Assembly (NCBI RefSeq): GCF_017591435.1
Contig: NC_059278.1
Span: 5,550,576 to 5,614,575, forward strand
Origin: Portunus trituberculatus
Lineage: Eukaryota > Arthropoda > Malacostraca > Decapoda > Portunidae
Direction: 5' to 3'
Length of the DNA: 64,000 nucleotides
A program made the translations under genes and the position numbers. Below the pieces are notes generated by a model. The model saw nothing but the letters and a program-made list of their open reading frames with translations, did not search any database and was not told the DNA's origin. Positions 49,601 to 60,653 of this stretch are shown one piece after another. The first letter of the stretch is position 1. Each line of letters begins with the position of its first letter.

Positions 49601-50656
49601 TAGGAGGAGTGCATGGCAGTTTACTAAAATGGATGGAAGACTTTTGGTAGGAAGAGAAATGAGAACAATAATTAAGGACAGACCATCAGAATGGGGCTTG
49701 GTGGAGAGTGGAGTTCCACAGGGATCAGTGTTGGCACCAGTAATGTTCGCGGTCTACATAAATGACATGGTGGATGGGGTGTCCAGTTATGTGAGCCTAT
49801 TTGCAGACGATGCAAAATTGTTAAGAAAAGTGAGATGTGACAAAGATTGCGAACTACTCCAGGAAGACTTGGACAGAATATGGAAATGGAGCTGTACATG
49901 GCAAATGGAGTTCAACACAACAAAATGCAAGAAATTAGAGTTTGGCAAGAGTGAAAGAAGAATCAGGAGTATGTACAAGATAGGAAATGAAGACATAAAA
50001 CCAGTCATGAAGAAAAAGACCTTGGGGTGACAATTACCAATGACCTATCGCCAGAGAGACATATAAACAAAATAATTGGAGAAGTATTGAACTTATTGAG
50101 GAACATAAGAGTGGCGTTCGTATATTTAGATGAAGAAATGATGAAGAAAATAATTACTGCAATGATAAGACCGAGGCTTGAATATGCAACAATACAGTGG
50201 GCTCGAACTTAAAGAAACACATAAGGAAACTAGAGAAAGTACAGAGGGCTGCAACAAAATGGTGCCTGACTTAAGAGATTTGACTTATGAAGACAGACTG
50301 AACAGAATGCAACTTCCGACCCTGGAAAACAGAAGAAAGGGGAGACCTGATAGCAATATACAGAGTGATGATTGGCATGGAAAAATGGATAGGGAAGATC
50401 TGTGTATGTGGAATGAAAGAATGTCGAGAGGGCATGGGAAAAACTAAAATGGCCACTTATAGGAGAGATGTGAAAAAATATAGCTTCCCTCATAGAAGGG
50501 TGGAAGCATGGAATAGTTTAGACGTGGAAGTGGTCAACGCAAGGAATATTCATGATTTTAAGAAAAAGCTGGACATTAGTAGATATGGAGACGGGACAGT
50601 ACGAGCAGAGCTCTTTTCCCGTATGTCACAATTAGGTAAATACAATTAGGTAAATA
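46632..50656 (+). mobile_element. LINE-C, full-length (ORF1, EN, RT), frameshifted
   Basis: From GGACACCGTCGATGGCGG after (AC)n to two AATTAGGTAAATACA repeats, about 4.0 kb. ORF1 starts at 46853 (coiled coil, then CVVIFGVEED and RPIRIKLKSQKDVDEL) but is split at 47101 and 47401. Endonuclease about 47800-48560 (MYSNINGV, GLTETKLR, GDFNCKEVCWEDW, KSDHAVLEF). RT 48991-50210 (GPDGVSGWILREC, PLNYRPVSLTSVVAKMCERV, YLDLKKAFDKVPHRRL, GVPQGSVLAPVMF, FADDAKL). Target-primed retrotransposition is the family's mechanism. Several frameshifts make this copy inactive as written. Confidence 0.9.
46853..47733 (+). pseudogene. LINE-C ORF1: coiled-coil RNA-binding protein, split
   Basis: ATG in context CAACATGGCG. 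Frame 46853-47104 is a heptad-rich coiled coil (VKKILELEGKIEKLFEKYGG). Frame 47080-47403 continues it and opens an RRM-like region (KKRCVVIFGVEED). Frame 47506-47733 has RPIRIKLKSQKDVDELVEK and a basic tail. The overall layout (coiled coil, RRM-like, basic C-terminus) is that of LINE ORF1 chaperones. Two frameshifts and a stop break it. Confidence 0.75.
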
Positions 50657-53600
50657 CACGAGACGCGGTCAAGGAAGGATGCACTGGCGCCATTCCGACA
50701 ATCAGCTGATCTTCACTACATACCTATTGTACAGTATTTACAGTGGCCTGGGCAGGTAGTGTAGACTCATTTTTTTTTTTTTTTTTCATGAAATCAATTA
50801 TTAAGGAATGATGAGTGAAAAAGAGATTCCATCAAAATGCAGACATGAGACTAAAGAAGGAATGAAAACTGATGATGACTATGTTGGTGAGGGAGAGTGC
50901 GTATTCGAAGGCTTTGATACGATGAATACTTCACTACTTAAGAGAGTGTTAAATGTTTAACATAAACTAGATAAATTGATAAAGGAGAATATGGAAATGA
51001 AAGAGAATAAAGAACAGGAAAAAGAGTTTATAAAACTGAGAGAAAGGATAAAAAAAGTGGAAGAAAACGAAGCTAGGCTAAGAGCGGAAAACGAAGAGAT
51101 GAAAAAGGAAGTAGCTAACTACAAAAAGCAGATGGAAGAAGGACTCGGTAAAGCCGAGAAAGAAAAAGGCAAGCTGAAAGATCTAGTAAACAAAGAAGAG
51201 GAAAGAGTACAGAACGTGATTAAAAAAGAAGTACAAGCATGGAGAGTCCAAGATAAGAATGATAAGGCTGATTCATGAACAACTGAAAGAAAAAGAAGAA
51301 AATATGACAAATAAAATGATAGGAATCCTCAAGACAAAAGAAAATCTAGTTAGAGAAATTGCAGAAAAAAAGAAGAGTGTAGTCGTATTTGGAATAAAAG
51401 AAAAAAAATATAAAATATAGACCAAAAGAGAAAAGAAGAAATGAAATCAGTCAAAGACCTACTGAAGAATCTAAATGACGAAGATAGGCAGAACTTGGAA
51501 GAGGAAGTAGAAGAAATAAACAGAATGGGACCATATCAAGAAGGAAAAACGAGACCAATTAAAATACTACTAAAATTACAAGCAGCAACAGAAGAAATAT
51601 TATATAGAACAACAAAACTTAGAGAAACAGAAGGCTGCAAGGATATGTATATAAAGAAAAATAGAAATGAGGAATAAATGAAGAGATACAATGAACTGGC
51701 AACAGCAGTAAGGGAAAAGAATAATGAAAGGTCAGAAGAGAAGAAGAAGGCATTTTTTTGGAGAATTCTAGGAGACAGGATAAGGAAATGGTATATAAAT
51801 GAGAAGGAAGAGAAAAAAGTGGAACAAGTTTAACTAAAAATGATAAAGGCAAAAGACTAAAAATGATGTATACGAATCAAGTAAACTAGAATTAAGAGAT
51901 TACATAAATAAAGAAAATCCAGATATTGTATGCCTGGCTGAAACAAAACTAAATAAGGCAATCAAAATAGACTTGGATAATAGGTATAATGTATGGAGAA
52001 GAGACAGAGTGGGTAAAGGAGGAGGAGGAGTCATGATTATGTTAAGGAAGGAGATAGTGATAAACCAAGTGGAATGTGGGGAAGGAAAAGCAGAAATATT
52101 GTATGTTAAGATGCATATTAATAAAAAAAAGAGTTAACAATCATTGTAACATATGTGCCACCAAAAACAAATTCATGGACCAATCAAGAATATAAAGACA
52201 TGATAGATGACACAATAAGGAGTTTAACGAGAATTGTTAAAGAAAGGAAAAAAGTTATATTAGTAGGAGATTTCAACTTTAAAGAAGTGGACTGGGAAAA
52301 TTATGAAAGTGGTATGGGGGAAGAAGCCTGGGGAGAAAGATTCTTGAACCTAATGATAGACAATATGATGGACCAGAGAGTAAAGGAATGCACAAGATTC
52401 AGAGGAAACGACGAGCCGGCGAGATTGGACCTAGTTTTTACAAGGGGTATACAAATGAATGATGATATAAGATATGAGTGCCCATTGGGAAAGAGTGACC
52501 ATGTAATATCAGAAATAGATATAGAAGAGGGAAAGGAAGATAGAGACGATTCATACAAAGGAGACCAATTAAATTACAGAAAGGCTAATATTGAAAATCT
52601 CAAGAACTATTTTAAAAACGTAAACTGGGAGAAGATGGAAAACTCAGAGACAATGCAAGACAAATATAACTTATTTTTGGAAATATACAAAACAGGAGTC
52701 AGGGAATATGTCCCAAAATATAGACCTAAAGAAGAAGGAAAGAAAGATTGGTTTAATGCAAGGTGTGCTAGGGCAAAGGAGAAAAGAGATGGAGCATGGA
52801 AAAGGTGGAGGAGAAATAGAAATCCAGCAAATAAGGAAAACTTCAAGGCAGCGAGAAATGAATATGTTAAGGTGAGGAAGGAAGAGGAAAAGAACTTCGA
52901 AAAAAATATTGTCGAAAAATGTAAGGAGGAACCAAAATTGTTCTATAGATTCATAAATGGAAAAATTAGGCAAAAAGAAACAATAGAAAGGTTAAAAGAA
53001 GAGAACGGGATGGTGGAAGACCCAAAAAGTATGGCAGAACTATTAAATAATAAATTCCAGGAGGTCTTTACTAAGGAATCCAAATTTGAAAGGCCACAGG
53101 GTAATAGAGAGACAGTCTATATGAAAGAGATTAAAGTAACCAAGCTTGAAATAAAAGAGTTAATGAAGGACCTGGATGAAGAGAAGGCAATGGGACCAGA
53201 TGAAGTCTCAGGCAGAATACTGAAAGAATGTAGGGAAGAACTAGCAAGTCCTATATACAACATTATAAAATGCTCCATAGAAAATGGAACAGTACTAGTA
53301 GAATGGAAAAGAGCTGAGGTGGTTCCCATATATAAGAGCGGAAGGAAGGAAGAACCTTTAAATTACAGACCGGTATCACTAACTAGTGTAATATGCAAGA
53401 TGTGTGAAAGAATAATAAAGAAACAATGGATTGAGTTCCTTGAAGACAACAAATTAATATCAAATAGCCAATTTGGTTTTAGAAAAAAGACGGTCGTGTG
53501 TAACTAATTTATTGAGTTTCTATTCTAGAATAGTTGATAGAGTACAAGAGAGAGAGGGATGGGTTGACTGTATTTATTTGGATTTAAAAAAGGCGTTTGA

Positions 53601-54709
53601 CAAAGTGCCACATGCAAGATTACTATGGAAATTAGAGGAGAAGGGTGGCTTAAAAGGAAGCACATTGAGATGGATAGAAAATTATTTGAGTGGGAGAGAA
53701 ATAAGGACAGTAGTTAAAGATATGAAGTCCGAGTGGAGAGCAGTAGAAAGTGGATTACCACAGGGGTCAGTATTGGCACCAATACTTTTCCTCATTTATA
53801 TTAACGACATGCCAGAAGGAGTGAACAGCTACATAAATCTGTTTGCAGATGATACGAAACTGTGCAGAGTTATAAAGCAAAAGGAGGATTCTTGAAATAC
53901 TGCAAGAAGACCTAAATAAGATCTGGGAATGGAGTAAAAAGTGGGAAATGGAATTCAATGTGAACAAAAGCCATGTCATGGAAATGGGAAAGAGTGAAAG
54001 ACGACCTGTGGGAATCTATAAGATGGGAGGTGGAGTAGAACTGGAGAAAGTTAAAAAGGAAAAGGACTTAGGAGTGACAATGGAAGAAAACAATCAATCA
54101 GTAAGCCATATTGATAGAATTTTTAAAGAAACATATAATTTGCTAAGGAATATTGGAATAGCATTTCACTACATGGACAAAGAAATGATGAAGAAATTGA
54201 TAAGTACTATAATAATACCCAGATTGGAATATGCATGAATAGTGTGGACCCCTCATAAAAAGAAACACATAAGGAAATTGGAGAGACTACAAAAAATGGC
54301 TACAAGAATTATTCCAGAATTTGAAGGGATGACATATGAGGAGAGACTAAAGGCTATGGATCTACCAACCCTGGAACAAAGAAGGGAGAGAGGAGACCTG
54401 ATACAAGTTTATAAATTGATCAACGGAATGGACGAAGTGGATAATGAGAAACTGATCCCGAGAGAAGAATATGACATCCGAAGCACAAGATCGCATAGTA
54501 AAAAGCTAAGAAAAGGAAGATGTCTGAGAGATGTTAAAAAATATAGTTTCCCGCACAGATGTATTGAGACGTGGAACAGTTTAAATGAAGACGTAGTGTC
54601 TGCAACGAGTGTGCATACTTTTAAAGTAAGATTGGATAAGTGTAGATATGGAGATGGGGCCACACAAGCATAAAGCCCAGGCCCTGTAAAACTACAACTA
54701 GGTAAATAC
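50657..54709 (+). mobile_element. LINE-A copy 4, full-length (ORF1, EN, RT), frameshifted
   Basis: Starts GAGACGCGGTCAAGG directly after the LINE-C tail (...GTAAATACAC), so only a two-unit AC separates them. ORF1 lies at about 50930-51677: Lys/Glu-rich coiled coil, then VVVFGIKEKK and RPIKILLKLQAATEEIL. The endonuclease start has lost about 20 bases (TNIDGILSSK is reduced). Frame 52155-53507 (450 residues) runs from PPKTNSW through VGDFNFKEVDWENY and KSDHVISEI to SNSQFGFRK, where an extra base breaks it. Then come YLDLKKAFDKVPHARL, PQGSVLAPILF and FADDTKL. Ends AACTAGGTAAATACACACAC. Confidence 0.9.
52155..53507 (+). pseudogene. LINE-A4 ORF2 part: endonuclease C-terminus and RT fingers
   Basis: The longest open frame in the window (450 residues). 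It contains the endonuclease GDFN and SDH motifs, the linker, RT GPDEVSGRILKEC and PLNYRPVSLTSVICKM. It is broken by one added base within GFRKGRSC (the frame reads GFRKKTVVCN and stops). Frames 53473-53895, 53948-54238 and 54242-54673 carry the rest. Confidence 0.85.
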
Positions 54710-54726
54710 ACACACACACACACAGG
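54710..54726. repeat. (AC)n spacer between LINE-A4 and LINE-D
   Basis: Short AC run at the junction of two retroelements. Confidence 0.85.
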
Positions 54727-55905
54727 GCTGTCAAGTGTATCAAACTTATTAAGCTTCTACTCCAGGGTTATTGCAGGACTTGAAAACAGAGATGTATGGG
54801 TAGACACAGTATATATACCTGGACATTAAAAAGGCATTTGATAAAGTCTCTCATGGAAAACTTCTTTGGAAACTAGAGAACATAGGAGGAATGCGTGGAA
54901 CCTTACTCGAATGGACAAGAGATTATTTGAAGGATAGAGAAATAAGAGTAAAGTAACTAGCGGGGTGCCACAAGGGTCAGTGTTAGCCCCCATTATGTTT
55001 CAAGTTTATGTAAACGACAATCACATTGGGATAAACAGCTATATGAATTTATTCACTGATGATGCAAAGTTGCTAAAAGTTATCAAAATCAGAGAAGACT
55101 GTATACTGCTACAGGAAGATTTAAATAAGATCTATGAATGGAGCAAGAAGTGGAAATTGGAGTTTAATGCCAAGAAATGTCACATAATGGAACTAGGAAA
55201 GAGTAAGAGAAGACCAGTATGGAACTATGTGATGGGAGAGGAGCAAATAACGAAGACTAAAGAGGAAAAAGATCTTGGAGTGATATACAAGAAAATCTGA
55301 GCCATGATAAACACATAAACTAGATATTTGGACTATCATATAGGATGTTGACTAATATAAGAGTGGCATTTTATTACATGGATAAAGATATGATGAAAAA
55401 AATCATCACAAGCATGATATGCCCAAGGCTGGAATATGCAGCAGTGGTATGGTCCCTGAGTTCTAAAAAAGATATAAGAAAACTGGAAAGGATACAGAAG
55501 ATTGCTACAAAGATGGTGCCAGAATTAAAGGACCTCATATATGAAGAACGACTGAAGGAAATGGGACTGCCAACCTTACAAGATAGAAGAGAATGCAGGG
55601 ACCTAATAACAATGTATAAGATATTATATTGAAAAGATAGACAAAGAAGACCGGGTGCTGTTGGTGGAAGTGGATGGAAGGACAAGAGGACATGAAAAGA
55701 TCAGGATGAAGCAGTGTGTGAAGGATGTTGGAAAATACAGTTTTCCACACAGAACAGTGGAAAAATGGAATGCATTGGATAATGGAATTGTTGCAGCACA
55801 TAGTGTGCATAACTTTAAAAAGAAAAATTAGATAAATGGAGACATGGAGACAGGACACTATGAGACCTGCTCGAAACCTGTACAATACAACTAGGTAAAT
55901 ACACA
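54727..55905 (+). mobile_element. LINE-D, 5'-truncated RT fragment
   Basis: It begins inside the RT (GCTGTCAAGTGTATCAAAC, matching the SCVSNLLSFYSR region). It continues with KKAFDKVSHGKL, PQGSVLAPIMFQVYVNDN and FTDDAKL (Ala to Thr next to the catalytic DD). The thumb region has KEEKDLGVIY and RLEYAAVVWSLSSKKD. Frames 54965-55300 and 55345-55632 are separated by a stop. Ends CAACTAGGTAAATACACAC. Confidence 0.85.
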
Positions 55906-55925
55906 CAAACACACACACACACACT
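55906..55925. repeat. (AC)n spacer between LINE-D and LINE-B
   Basis: AC run with one AA interruption (ACACAAACACAC). Confidence 0.85.
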
Positions 55926-56138
55926 CGCCGTCGCTGAGAGAGGACGGCTCGTCTCCGGCTGCGGACTGGAAGAAGTGAAAATACCTATGGTGTTACAGGG
56001 CCCGGGTACCTCTAAGTTAATGTCCTGTTGATGTCCTACTGTCGCATAGTGTAGAAAGTGAGGGATATGGAGAGTGGTCCCTGAGAGGAGAGTGTGGGCG
56101 GTGATTGTTTTGGCCGTAATCAGCTGACGATATCAAAC

Positions 56139-57088
56139 ATGGCGTTTACGCCTAGACAAGCCAAAGACTTTGAAAGTTTTGTAACTACTCCAAGAGGACT
56201 GGAGAAATTAGATATGGATGAAAGAATTCAGGCACTAGAAAGTAAGTTCCTAAACATTTTGTCCATAGAAGAAAAACTGGATAGAGTTCTAGCCGAGAAT
56301 GATTCGTTCAAAAAAGAGATCTATTTGTTAACGATAGAGAACAAAAAGCTATTGAAGGAAAAAGTAGAGATGGAGAAAGAAAATCAACAACTAAGGAAAC
56401 AATGTGAAGAGATGAAGGCTAAACTCCTAGAAATGGAGATGAAAATATCTGAAGGGGACTTGAGGAAGGAGGAATGCCTTAATCTAATTGATGCCAGGAT
56501 GAAAGAAGTGAACCATGAACATCAGGAGGTACAAAGGTCCTTTAGGGAGATAGTGAAAAAGCAGGATGAGGAAAATAAAGTGATTACGCAGAGAGAAATG
56601 GTAAAGGCACTAAAAGAAAATGAGTATGTGGTGAGAGATATTGCTGAAAAGAAAAATGTGTGATCATAACAGGTTTGAGGGAGGAAACTAACAGGAACTG
56701 GCAGGATAGGAGGGATAAGGAAAATGACAGGATTAAGTCTTTACTGAATAAGATCTCTGTGGAGGAAGACCTATTTGCTGAGGTAGAAGAAAGTGTGAGA
56801 TTAGGAGCTTTTGAGGAAGGCAAGAATAGACCATTAAAATTGAAATTAAAGTCTCAGGTGGCTGCTGAGGCCTTGCTGAGGAGGGCTTGGAAACTTAAGG
56901 ACTCTGAGGAAACCAAAACAACTTACATAAGAAGAAATATGTCACAGGATGAGCTAATGAAAATGAAAGAGCTTGTAACTGAAGTAAAAGAGAGGAATGA
57001 CGAAAGAACAGAGGAGGAAAAGACCAAGTTTTTTTGGAGGATGAGAAATGGGAGGCTAAAGAAGTGGTGGATAAAACAGACAGAATAG
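56139..57088 (+). pseudogene. LINE-B ORF1: coiled-coil RNA-binding protein
   Basis: Start chosen at ATG in AAACATGGCG, giving MAFTPRQAKDFESFV. A long heptad-rich coiled coil (about residues 30-140) is followed by an RRM-like part (CVIITGLREE, later RPLKLKLKSQVAAEALL) and a basic C-terminus. One extra A in the run near 56655 splits it into 56139-56663 and 56660-57088. Its end overlaps the start of the ORF2 frame by about 50 bases, as often in LINEs. Confidence 0.75.
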
Positions 57089-57893
57089 ACATTACATGGA
57101 AAAAAGAGACTAGGAATGGAATACAAGTGAATATAGATGGATTTCTGTCTAAGAGGCTAGAATGTATGGTTTACCTAAGAAATAACAAACCGGACATAAT
57201 GTGTGTAGTGGAAACACAGCTAAGGCCCAAAATAAAGCTAAACTGGTTTGTTGTAAAACACTACAAAGTATGGAGAAATGATAGAAAAAATAAAGGTGGT
57301 GGTATAATGGTTCTTACTAAGGAAGATCTGATAGTGAAGGAGGTGAACTATAGTAAGAGAAATGAGGAAGTGATAAGTATGCTTATAACAGATGGCGAGA
57401 GGGACATTAATATTATAACAGTATACATACCACCCAGAACCAGTGCTTGGGAATATGAACAGTACCAAATGGTGATGAGAAATACTCTAGACAGAATGAA
57501 GCAAGAACTCATCAGAAAGGATAGAGTGATGATAGTTGGAGGCTTTAATTGCAAAGAAATAGTGTGGGAAAACTACGAAGAGAGTGGGGAGAGGAATAGT
57601 TAAAGGTAGCAACAAATAACTTGATGACACAGTGGGTGAGATCACCAACAAGGTGCAGGGGACAAGATGTTGCAGCAAGGTTGGATTTGATGTTTACCAG
57701 GGGCATCTCTCTAAAAGAGGAAATTGAACATGAATGTCCCTTGGGGAAAAGCGATCATGATGTCCTAAGCTTTGAGCTGGATACGGAATTAAGCACGAAT
57801 AAGATTGTGGAACGCAGGGAGGAAAAAATAAATTATATTAGGGCAAATTATAACCATATAAGGGAGTTCTTTAATGCAATTGAAATGCGATAA
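57034..57893 (+). pseudogene. LINE-B endonuclease domain
   Basis: Frame 57034-57603 contains VNIDGFLSKRLE (active-site Asn), CVVETQ (Glu), GGGIMVLTKEDL and VYIPPRTSAWEYEQY. The GDFN motif reads GGFN, so the catalytic Asp is Gly. Frame 57621-57893 carries GKSDHDVLSFEL, with the final Asp-His intact. A frameshift near 57601 separates the halves. Confidence 0.8.
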
Positions 57894-58128
57894 ATTTATG
57901 GATTTGTATAACTCTTCTGTGAAAAAGTGTGTGCCATATCACAGAAAGAGGACTTTAAATAATAAATAGTGGTTTAATAGAAATTGTGAAGAAGCAAAAA
58001 CGAACAAAGAAAAGGCATGGAAGAAACTTAAGAAAAACAGTGATATATTATCAAGAGAAGTTTACAAAACAGCAAGGAATAGATATGTTGAAGTAAGGAG
58101 AACAGCACAGAAGGAATATGAACAGAGG

Positions 58129-59814
58129 GTGGTGGAAAACTGTGATAGTGACCCAAAAATGTTTTACAAATTCATAAATGGAAAACTAAATATAAGGGAG
58201 GCAATAGAAAAGGTAAAAAATGGGGAAGAAGTATATGAGGATACTGGAGATATAGCTGAAATTTTGAACAACAACTTTTGCAAAGTGTTTACAAAGGAGG
58301 AGCATTTTATGGGAGGAAGGCCTACGGAAATAAAGCAAATGCAGGACATGATGGTTACTAAGGAAGATGTAAGGAAAATTATAAGCAATCTGGATATTAA
58401 TAAATCAGTTGGGACTGATAGCATATCTGGGAGGTTGCTAAATGAATGTAAGGATCAATTGTTGAACCCCGTATTTGATATTGTGGAAACCTCCATACAA
58501 ACAGGATTAGTCCCGAAAGAGTGGAAAAGAGCTGACATTGTGCCTATATATAAGAATGGTAGTAGAATGGAACCGCTAAATTATAGACCAGTATCGTTGA
58601 CTAGTATATTGTGCAAGGTATGTGAAGAAGTAATTAAAGCTAAGTGGAGTGAGTATCTACAAAGTGAAAACATTCTGAGTGAAAGACAGTTTGGTTTCAG
58701 AAAAGGAAGATCGTGCGTATCCAATTTATTATGTTTTTATTCAAGAGTGACTGACATACTACAACATAGAGAGGGATGGGTGGATGCTATCTACCTGGAC
58801 TTGAGAAAGGCCTTTGATAAAGTACCACACAATAGACTGATGTGGAAACTAAAGAAGATTGAAGGAGTAAATGATAAACTAGCAAAATGGATGGAAAATT
58901 ACTTAGTGGGAAGAGAAATGAGAACAGTGGTGAGAGGAAGGAAGTCCGAGTGGAAGAAGATAACCGGTGGAGTTCCACAAGGGTCAGTGCTGGGTCCCAT
59001 CATGTTTTTGATTTATGTTAATGATATGCCAGTAGGAATTGACAGTTACATGAACATGTTTGCAGACGATACCAAAATTATGAGGAGAGTAAAGAATGTG
59101 GAAGATTGTAACAAGTTACAGGAAGATCTTGATAAAATATATGAGTGGAGTAAGGAGTAGCAGATGGAATTTAATATAGACAAGACCCATGTTATGAAAA
59201 TGGGAAGAAGTAGATACAGACCAAACAGGGATTACAGGCTGGGTGATGAGAAAATTAAAGAGACCAATGAGGAGAAAGACTTAGGAGTAAGCGTGCAAAA
59301 CACCTTGTCACCGGAGAAACACATTAACAAGATTTTTTGGAAAACATACAACATGCTTCAAAATATTGGCCTTGCATTCCACTACCTAGATGAAGGAATG
59401 ATGAAGAAGATATTAATAAGACCCCAGTTAGAATATGCAGCATGTGTCTGGTCACTGCATATGAAGAAAAATGTGAAGAAGGTGGAAAGGGTACAGAGGC
59501 TGGCAACAAGGATGGTACCAGGACTCAGGGAGTTAGACTATGAGGAAAGAGTGAGGAAGCTGGGGCTGACCACATTAGAAGAGAGAAGAACAAGAGGAGA
59601 CATGATAACTATGTATAAATTGGTGAACAAGATTGACATACTGGACAGAGAGTTGATAAAGGTGACCACAAGTAATCATCTCCGAGGACATGGAAAAAAG
59701 CTAATAAAAGACATCTGCCTAAATGATGTGAGAAAATACAGTTTCCCACATCGTAGCATTGATAAGTGGAATAAACTGAGCAGTGATGTTGTTGACGTGG
59801 TGTGTGTCAATTAG
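58129..59814 (+). pseudogene. LINE-B reverse transcriptase domain
   Basis: Frame 58129-59160 (343 residues) carries GTDSISGRLLNECK, PLNYRPVSLTSILCKV, QFGFRKGRSCVSNLLCFYS, YLDLRKAFDKVPHNRL, GGVPQGSVLGPIMFLIY and the catalytic FADDTKIM. A TAG at 59158 interrupts it. The same frame goes on as QMEFNIDKTHVMKMGRS (59164-59814) through the thumb to YSFPHRSIDKWNKLSSD. All polymerase motifs are otherwise preserved. Confidence 0.85.
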
Positions 59815-59905
59815 ATGAAAGAGAGATATGACAGGAATGGACAGGACACAGAGAGCTTAGCTCGGGCCCTGTAATACACAAATAAGTAAATACAAATAGG
59901 TAAAC

Positions 59906-59918
59906 ACACACACACACA
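59906..59918. repeat. (AC)n spacer between LINE-B and a LINE-A fragment
   Basis: Short AC run at the junction. Confidence 0.8.
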
Positions 59919-60303
59919 ACAAGGGATGACATATGAGGAGAGACTAAAGTCTATAGATCTACAAACCCTGGAACAGAGAAGGGAGAGAGGGGATCTGATA
60001 CAAGTTTTTAAATTGAACAACGGAATGGACCAAGTGGATAAGGAGAAACTGATCCTGAGAGAAGAATATGACATTTGAACCACAAGATCGCATAGTAAAA
60101 AGCTGAGAAAGGGAAGATGTCTGAGATGTTAAAAAATATAGTTTCTCACAAAGATGTGTTGAGACGTGGAACAGTTTGAGTGAAGAAGTGGTGTCAGCAA
60201 CGAGCGTGAGTAGTTTTAAAGAAAAATTGGATAAGTGTAGATATGGAGATGGGGCCACACGAGCATAAAGCCCAGGCCCTGTAAAACTACAACTAGGTAA
60301 ATA
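59919..60303 (+). mobile_element. LINE-A copy 5, 3' fragment only
   Basis: Matches about 54328-54709: GMTYEERLKSIDLQTLEQRRERGDL, then the C-terminal region with a stop after EEYDI and a small loss near LRDVKKY. Ends CAACTAGGTAAATACAC in (AC)n. A strongly 5'-truncated insertion. Confidence 0.85.
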
Positions 60304-60320
60304 CACACACACACACACAT
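60304..60320. repeat. (AC)n spacer between the LINE-A fragment and the SINE
   Basis: AC run ending in AT before the tRNA-like head. Confidence 0.85.
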
Positions 60321-60611
60321 GGCCCGGTAGCTCAGTGGTTAGAGCGCTGGCTTCACAAGCCAGATGGCCGGGGTTCGATTCCCCTGCCGGGTGGAGATAT
60401 TTGGGTGTGTCTCTTTTCACGTGTAGCCCCTGTTCACCTAGCAGTGAGTAGGTACGGGATGTAAATCGAGGAGTTGTGACCTTGTTGTCCCGGTGTGTGG
60501 TGTGTGCCTGGTCTCAGACCTATCCCAAGATCGGAAATAATGAGCTCTGAGCTCGTTCTGTAGGGTAACGTCTGGCTGTCTTGTCAGAGACTGCAGCAGA
60601 TCAAACCATGA
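60321..60611 (+). mobile_element. tRNA-derived SINE, longest copy
   Basis: The head at 60321-60393 folds as a tRNA: acceptor GGCCCGG against CCGGGTG (one G-T pair, one mismatch), D arm GCTCAGTGGTTAGAGC, anticodon stem CTGGC/GCCAG with loop TTCACAA (anticodon CAC at 60354-60356, Val if read), and a T arm with GGTTCGATT. A body of about 218 bases follows, with CACCTAGCAGTGAGTAGGTA and CCCGGTGTGTGGTGTGTGCC. It ends GCAGCAGATCAAACCATGAA. The A and B boxes would serve as an internal Pol III promoter. The body makes a SINE far more likely than a working tRNA gene. Confidence 0.85.

Positions 60612-60650
<39 letters not shown>
60612..60650. repeat. (AC)n microsatellite after the SINE
   Basis: The SINE ends in ATTACACAC and runs into a pure AC tract, then LINE-E sequence. 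Confidence 0.9.

Positions 60651-60653
<3 letters not shown>

Larger units (their letters stand above)
55926..59905 (+). mobile_element. LINE-B, full-length and nearly intact
   Basis: About 4.0 kb, from TCGCCGTCGCTGAG after (AC)n to the tail CACAAATAAGTAAATACAAATAGGTAAACACAC. ORF1 56139-57088 has one added A (near 56655). ORF2 begins near 57034-57120 and runs through endonuclease (57034-57603, 57621-57893) and RT (58129-59160, 59164-59814). The damage is few: the ORF1 frameshift, breaks at about 57601 and 57893-57960, and a TAG at 59158-59160 where relatives have Trp. Confidence 0.9.

Noticed and set aside
50632..50657. Telomere-like or satellite repeats (AATTAGGTAAATAC units)
   Set aside because: Only two units, each at the 3' terminus of a LINE. 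They are element tails.
60321..60393. Functional tRNA-Val(CAC) gene
   Set aside because: The cloverleaf is good, but there is an acceptor mismatch, and it continues into a repeat body shared with 1325-1554. It is the head of a SINE.
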